Assembly (NCBI GenBank): GCA_022813625.1
Contig: JAKLMB010000025.1
Location: 248,001 to 312,000 of the forward strand
Origin: Aaosphaeria pasadenensis
Lineage: Eukaryota > Ascomycota > Dothideomycetes > Pleosporales
Length of the DNA stretch: 64,000 nt
Direction of reading: 5' to 3'
Positions 58,801 through 64,000 of the stretch are shown piece after piece; the first letter of the stretch is position 1; each line of letters starts with the position of its first letter. The position numbers were made by a program, and so were the translations under genes. Under the pieces are notes generated by a model. It searched no databases and had not been told where the DNA came from. It saw nothing but the letters and a program-made list of their open reading frames with translations.

Positions 58801-58939
58801 CTTTTAAGTGTAAGTTTCGACAATTCTTCTCTCGGACCCCTTGAGGAATTCGGCTTGGGAATTGCTTGTTCTGAACTAATTCATACAGGTTCACTAGCGA
58901 GCCCACCACAGGCCGGCCAAACGTTCTCCTTTAATTCCT
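55838..58939. other. Gene-poor interval with repeat family 1 copy C
   Basis: A 3.1-kb stretch without a supported gene. Overlapping frames at 56118-56429 (+) and 56234-56668 (-) lack domains. 57060-57220 is Glu/Arg/Gly low complexity. The repeat copy at 58400-58543 is listed separately. Confidence 0.5.
58400..58543 (-). repeat. Dispersed repeat family 1, copy C
   Basis: Reverse-complement copy of the 24.5-kb element, about 80 percent alike by eye. It has a deletion of about 11 bases in the GATCAGGGC...GAGAGG part relative to copies B and D. Flanks do not show obvious terminal inverted repeats. Confidence 0.6.
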
Positions 58940-60448
58940 TTAAGAAGCAATCTTAGCCGCGATAGCCCGACAAATTGCCTTGTGATCCTTGAAATGGGCG
59001 ACCTGGCAAGCCCGCCCGCAGTATGCCGCCCCGTTGCACCTTCCGCACCACATCAACTGGGCAGGAACCTTTTTGCACTTCGCACATTGAGCCCCCTTGT
59101 TTCCACTGCCGCTCCCTACTGCTGCCAACAAATCCTCTGCCGTCTTTTTCGCCAATTTCAACACCCGCTGTTCACCCAAGCTGACATGCGCTGCAGACCA
59201 TGCGTTCCCACTTGGAGTAAAGAACCCCTCCGCGAGTTGCTCTTCAAGCTTTCCCATTTGAGTTCCGAACCCATCGAGAAGACAAGAGATCGAGTCTACC
59301 AGAAACTGTAGGATTTCCACTTCATTTGCATCGCTGACTTTCTCAATTGCAGCATCGCTTGGATGGGACACCAATGCGGCAAGATCGGATTCGTTCAGTC
59401 TCTGAATACGGAGGTATCGAATGACGCTGTTCGGTAGCGGGTTGTTGAGAGTAAGAGAGATAGTACAGGTCGAATCAAGCCCAGCTGAGATCCAAAGTTT
59501 GTGCTTTTGCTCAAAGAATGGCGCCAATGGATTCGTCGCAAGAACGAGATCATAGCTGTCGTTGGGATTACCGGGCAAGACAAAGCCGTAGAGTCGTAAA
59601 AGGCGATTGTTCGGGACAGGCCCGTAACTTATGAAAACCTGGAAGTACGTTTCAACGTAAGCGCGCTGACTATCAGCGTTAGGAAAGAGGACGAACATAC
59701 CTGATCTCCAGGTTCGTAGCCTTTTCCAGCAAGAACAGAGAGGTTTCCCGACGATACATCGTAGGTGTGACACTGTTCAACCTCGGACGAGTGGTTCAAC
59801 ATGTCTGCGAAGGGCGCCAAAAGTCGAATTGAATCTCCGTTAGGCAGCTTAAAATCCATGGCACGACTCCACACGGTGCAGAGTGCCCACTTGTACTGAA
59901 GAATTGGAACCAAGTTTTAGTAGCGGATTCACAGCATCTTCCAGGTGTTGCATACCTACATCTTCGATGGTGAACTTTTCGCGTGGGAATATTTCTTGAT
60001 GTCGCTCAAATAGTCGCACTACCAATTCCTCATAATCTGCTTCGATCTGTTGATCTAGCTGCTTCGTGGTAGCATAGAGCGAACTTCCGGCGCAGACTTC
60101 TAGCTCAGCCTCTGCAAAGAAGATGGTCGACGTATAATTCGTAGGCATCGCTGCTACATGGCTTCTTGGGCCATCGTATCCTGAGCCGCGCGATCGGACA
60201 AAGAGAAGATAAGTAGCCAAAGTGTCATCGACAGACAAGGGCGGCTGCGTGGAGAGAAGGGCAGGCCCAAGAAAAGGATCATCGTATGCGTGTTTCACTG
60301 TCCAGAGAACGTCGTGTGTAATGGTGAGAATCTTTTCGCCTTTTTCAAAATGCCGCCGCGTTCTGATGCCTCGCCCAGTGTCCGAGAAGTCGGCAAGCTC
60401 CAGGTCATCCAAATCTGTCGCTCCAGATTGTTTCAGCCAGCCTTCCAT
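58940..60448 (-). CDS. SET-domain protein with C-terminal MYND zinc finger
   Basis: Three exons: 60448-59960, 59895-59701 and 59638-58940; introns are 64 and 62 nt; 460 residues. The N-terminal half is a split SET domain of the Rubisco-LSMT/SETD type: RGIRTRRHFEKGEKIL at the start, FADMLNHS for the cofactor-binding N-H pair and VFISYGPVPNNRLLRLYGF for the catalytic Tyr region. A helical substrate-binding-like region follows. The C-terminus has a complete MYND finger at residues 413-451 (C-x2-C-x9-C-x2-C-x5-C-x3-C-x7-H-x3-C), a protein-interaction module. By family it should methylate lysines of a non-histone or histone substrate. In animal SMYD proteins MYND sits inside the SET domain; here it is at the very end. 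No break is seen. Confidence 0.87.
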
Positions 60449-63400
60449 GAGATTGGATATGAGAGTGTGTGCGTGAGAAAGTCAGAAATCACTGTTCTAT
60501 ATCTAGATTGGAAACGAGTAACTGTTCAGTAAGTAACCCCTCCGTGATTGCATCGTCAATTGTTGAACAAACGCCAAGCATTCATTGTTCATTCGTTGAC
60601 CATTCCCCAGGAACCGCGGGGCATGGAGCTCGGATATTCAATGCCGAGCCAATCATTACCTAGCATGAGCCACCAAGCTTTCGCGGTATCACGTGACATT
60701 ACCGCTATCATCGGCTAACCGGAAAGCGAGGATGGAATGGCCCAGAATCGGGCGCCATTGCTAAACATAATGTACCTTCAAGATTGCGCGGAAAGATTTC
60801 GTAGTATTTATACCCAGGCCAAAATCATAATTGTCATCTGGCTGGGCCCGTTCGTAAATAATTGTCTTGCTCGACTTGCCTTGCCTTGCCTTGCCTTGCC
60901 TTGCCTTGCCTTGCCTTGCCTTGCCTTGCCTTGCATTGTATTGACAATATCTAAATTCATATTCCAGCAACTATAATCCGAAACAATTCGACATTGCAAA
61001 AACATATTCTCAATATTCTCCAATATTTTAATGACCAGCAGCCTCACTAATTCACGTGGTAGCTCCTAATGCTGAGCTTCCCATTTGGATTTCGTGTGAA
61101 GTGTCTCTTATGGACCGATATGATTCCGTGCGGCGCGAAAATCCTACCTCCAGGAAACATGCATTGAATAATGGCATTTGTTCCGAAGATAGCAAAGATA
61201 TACTTTTGCATGTGTTACTGTAGGCTTACTCCATTTATACCGAGACCTTGGCAATGGAATAAGGGCTACTCTGATCGAGGAGTGTTCCTGTGAAAAGGAT
61301 ACTGACGATGGCGCATTTTACTGTAAGATCCGCCAGTATCAATTGTCACAAAGTGCATATTTTGAAAACCAGTCTTGAGCTGACTTGGTGGCTCAAACCT
61401 CTTTTGAATGTGCCTCGATATACGGCAGTGTTGAAATGTCAACTGAACATTCCTAGAATATGTGGGAGAAGAGGCCGGGTACTTTACATGCCATGTATGA
61501 TATGCGATGCGCGGGGGTAAGTTTCTCTCAGTGCTGAATTCCGGTTAAGAGGAGTGCAATGAGATCCTTCGTCGTCTAAGTTATATCGAGACTGTACGGT
61601 CGATAAGGGGAGACAGATATATGATGCTGAGAGTAGACAGAGCTGTAGTGAAAGCAATGGATCTTACTGCGCCAGGTTCATGTAAAGCAGACAGTTTGAA
61701 AACATCTCGACAATTATAGAAGAGCGAAATAGTCAGGAAGTTCAGCCAGGGAGAACGCAAACTAATATGGAGCGAGATCCTGTGTATCTCTGCAGACCGC
61801 TCGTCATCTTTCTTGAGGATGGCAATTTTCATGAAGACTTGCTGATTGTATCAAGCAATTACTTCGCCGTTCTCGCGCACTTGGGCTACTTGAAGTTTTA
61901 ACATTCGTCCCTTGGAACATATAAAGAAGAGATTGTTACTTCAATCTAGGGGACTAGAGTCTTCTTATATTGTGCTATACCGAAAACTCCATAAGGAAGC
62001 TATGCACTCTTGAAGCCTGGATGTAAGGGCTTTTTTGCGGATTGTCATCGTTTGAACCGGTTTCTAAGTATCAGTTGCCAATTCCCAGAGATTAAGCTAC
62101 ATCATCAAGGAAATGATGATCTCAGAAACCGTAGAAAGCATGGGCGTACCCTTTTCACCATAGAACGCGATTAAGCAGAGTAGCACCCCTTCTTCAAGCT
62201 GCTTCGTGGCATTCCACCATCCGCGACGCTGCGATATACTACCCGCTGATGATCTACCGGAGGTCGGAATCTAATATGAGCCTCAAGCCTATGCTTCCCT
62301 GTATGCCAAATCCGGGTAAGTGTAGCGCCGTAATAGGTCCGGAAGGAGTGTTCTGACGATGGATTCCGCTGGTGTTACTGCCCTACTTCATGTTCTCTGC
62401 AGGATACTCTGGTGACAGATTCCTGATTATATGCCTAGCTTCAGCGAATGTATCGTGCCGATGAAGTCGGAAACAGGTAAAAAAGGCGTTCGACAGGCCT
62501 TGGTGTAAACGCCACAGGAATCGGGAATGGGAGTATTTGGGATATTCAGTTGGGAGCTCGTTCTCGGTTGGAATGATGGCGATCTTCGAAATGTTCTTTT
62601 TGTCGTTGTTGTGCCGGTCTGTGGATGCAGAAGCAGTATTAGCAAAATTGAACTCGACATGTTGACCTTGTGTCCTACAGGGACCGGTTGCACATACAGT
62701 ATAGAAGGTTAATACCTACGACGTAGGTTATTGACTTCCTAAGAGCTTCTAGAGAAGCCAGCGGCGGCAGGGTATTGCACTGCGCAGGTTCTGTGTGTAC
62801 CGTGCCAGTGTCAGCGGCGTTTGTACTAGCGGCAGAGGTGAAAAAGTCTAGGCAACGAAGAGCTACCCTGTACTTATACCCACAATTGCAGATGCATTTG
62901 GACTTTAAATTCTGCCTGCAATGGTCTGGTGCCCATAGCTCAACCTTTTCGGAGAACGTTGTTTGCCCTCGCCTGTTGTTGCTGTTCCAGCGGCGCAAAC
63001 ATACCCCAACAACGCAAGACTATTGACATGTCAGAGTGTCACGAGAACATTCTATATGTATTTGAGGCTGAATGAGTTCTCCTCCTGCTTGGGGTCCTTT
63101 GCTGACAGTATTAGCAGGCAGTAATCCCATCTCGAGTAATGGTACGCCTTTCACCGGGGTCATGAACATCCGCCTACCGCAATAGCATGCCCTGCAACCA
63201 TTGCCGCGATTCTCACACTTGATACTGCAATAGAAAACCACTCTGGTACACCCTGCCATCCGTTACAGACCCTGGAACGATGTTTGCCGCCATGCTAGCA
63301 GTAATGTCAAGCGCCAGACCTACGAAGCGAGCGCCGCCGTACACTCCCCCACGCAGGACACACCCGTGCCTTGGTCTCTATTACACCGGTCCGATAAACT

Positions 63401-63813
63401 ACGCAAGAAGTTTGCTCGATATTGTTATCTGCATTAGACATGTTAGAAGATGGCACATACATAGACGGTGAAGGAACAGCAGGGAGGATGATGGAAGGAC
63501 AACAAGATATATAAGGAGGAACTGCATCATAGTCCCGGGCTTACAATCGCTCTAAGAATCTATGACAGGTACTAGGAGCTCTCTTCTGGAGCAACTTCGT
63601 TCATAAATTGTTCTGAAACCTGGATTCTCGTACCAGAATTTCGGTCCGGGAGGAAGTTTGATTTTCATCAAGGAAGATTCGATTGTTCAGCAATTGCTGC
63701 TTGGAATAATGGAGAATATTTATAGAATATAGTTGTATTGTATTGAGTAAAGGGAGTTCTATGCCAATAGTACAAATACCTTCTTCTCTGCCTTGTTCTT
63801 CATTTTCTCCTGT
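60449..63813. other. Gene-poor interval at the right end
   Basis: No gene is supported. It contains an 11-unit pentanucleotide microsatellite (60876-60930). Short frames, including a Cys-rich minus-strand one at 63020-63259, lack signal peptides or domains. Confidence 0.5.
60876..60930 (+). repeat. (TTGCC)11 microsatellite
   Basis: Eleven perfect copies of TTGCC (CCTTG register equivalent), followed by decayed units TTGCA and TTGTA. It lies in non-coding DNA, about 430 bp upstream of the SET-MYND gene. Confidence 0.95.
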
Positions 63814-64000
63814 CTAGACATGGACCTGCGCATCTTCACAGTCGCACTCAGCGCGTGGCACAGGTTTATCACAACCTGGGCATTTTCTCCCCTTCCCCAT
63901 TCTCCTATTCTTCGCAAAGGCGGCCTCTGCACAGGCCTTGTGGTAGTTGTGGGCACAACTGTGCTTGCACCACCAAATTTGAGAGGAAGGCAAGAATGCC
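63814..64000 (-). CDS. C-terminal part of a RING-like zinc-finger protein (runs off the window)
   Basis: The minus-strand frame is open from the window edge to TAG at 63816-63814, giving 61 visible residues. They contain WWCKHSCAHNYHKAC followed after about 20 residues by CPGCDKPVP and CDC. This C-x3-C-x-H-x2-H-x3-C ... C-x2-C arrangement suits the second half of a RING or related cross-brace zinc finger, as in ubiquitin ligases, but the first half lies outside the window. A short basic spacer (KNRRMGKGRK) separates the two clusters. The real exon may begin just inside the edge. It could instead be another treble-clef finger. Confidence 0.45.
   Translation of the reverse strand, partial: AFLPSSQIWWCKHSCAHNYHKACAEAAFAKNRRMGKGRKCPGCDKPVPRAECDCEDAQVHV

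Overview
The window looks like nuclear DNA of a filamentous ascomycete (Pezizomycotina; Dothideomycetes/Pleosporales is my guess from gene content, not proven). The evidence is genes on both strands with short introns (about 48-65 nt, GTAAGT/GTATGT-type donors, some with CTAAC-like branch sites), fungal-only families (siderophore MFS, Zn2Cys6 regulator, SLX4, JEN1-type transporter, GH93), long gene-free intervals and decayed copies of genes and repeats. No rRNA, tRNA, CRISPR or bacterial-style operon was seen. Splice sites below were read by eye, and each splice junction preserves the frame unless a break is stated.

Layout. 1-8.2 kb is gene-poor, with two copies of a dispersed repeat and a TATA/tandem-repeat/hairpin block near 6.7-6.9 kb. 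8.2-16.0 kb holds a seven-exon DHA2 drug-efflux MFS with one frameshift, a DUF829 hydrolase-like gene and a CYP7/CYP8-like P450: a secondary-metabolism-like trio. 16.6-19.5 kb encodes SLX4. 20.0-27.0 kb holds a siderophore transporter broken by one in-frame TAG, a divergent HSL-type esterase and a Zn2Cys6 regulator. 27.4-31.1 kb holds an NCS1 purine-cytosine permease and a secreted GH93 exo-arabinanase. 32.2-35.2 kb holds an 887-residue membrane-anchored protein of unknown function whose first coding exon appears to be only the ATG. 36.7-38.7 kb holds two convergent reading frames, each with five nonsense codons, all TAG or TGA. 43.0-43.9 kb holds a five-exon secreted protein made of two exactly collinear 98-residue six-cysteine units, each preceded by a Lys-Arg site. 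45.8-60.5 kb holds an M28/PSMA-like peptidase, a conserved hypothetical, an F-box protein, a SAM methyltransferase, a JEN1-type carboxylate transporter and a SET protein with a C-terminal MYND finger. A RING-like C-terminus runs off the right edge.

How the parts fit. SLX4, the M28 peptidase, the SET-MYND protein, the methyltransferase and the F-box protein read as core genes. The accessory part is organised around uptake and secretion: iron-siderophore, nucleobase and carboxylate transport, arabinan breakdown and a secreted cysteine-rich protein. It also carries clear signs of gene loss. The most noteworthy item is the two-unit Kex2-spaced cysteine-rich protein at 43001-43877.
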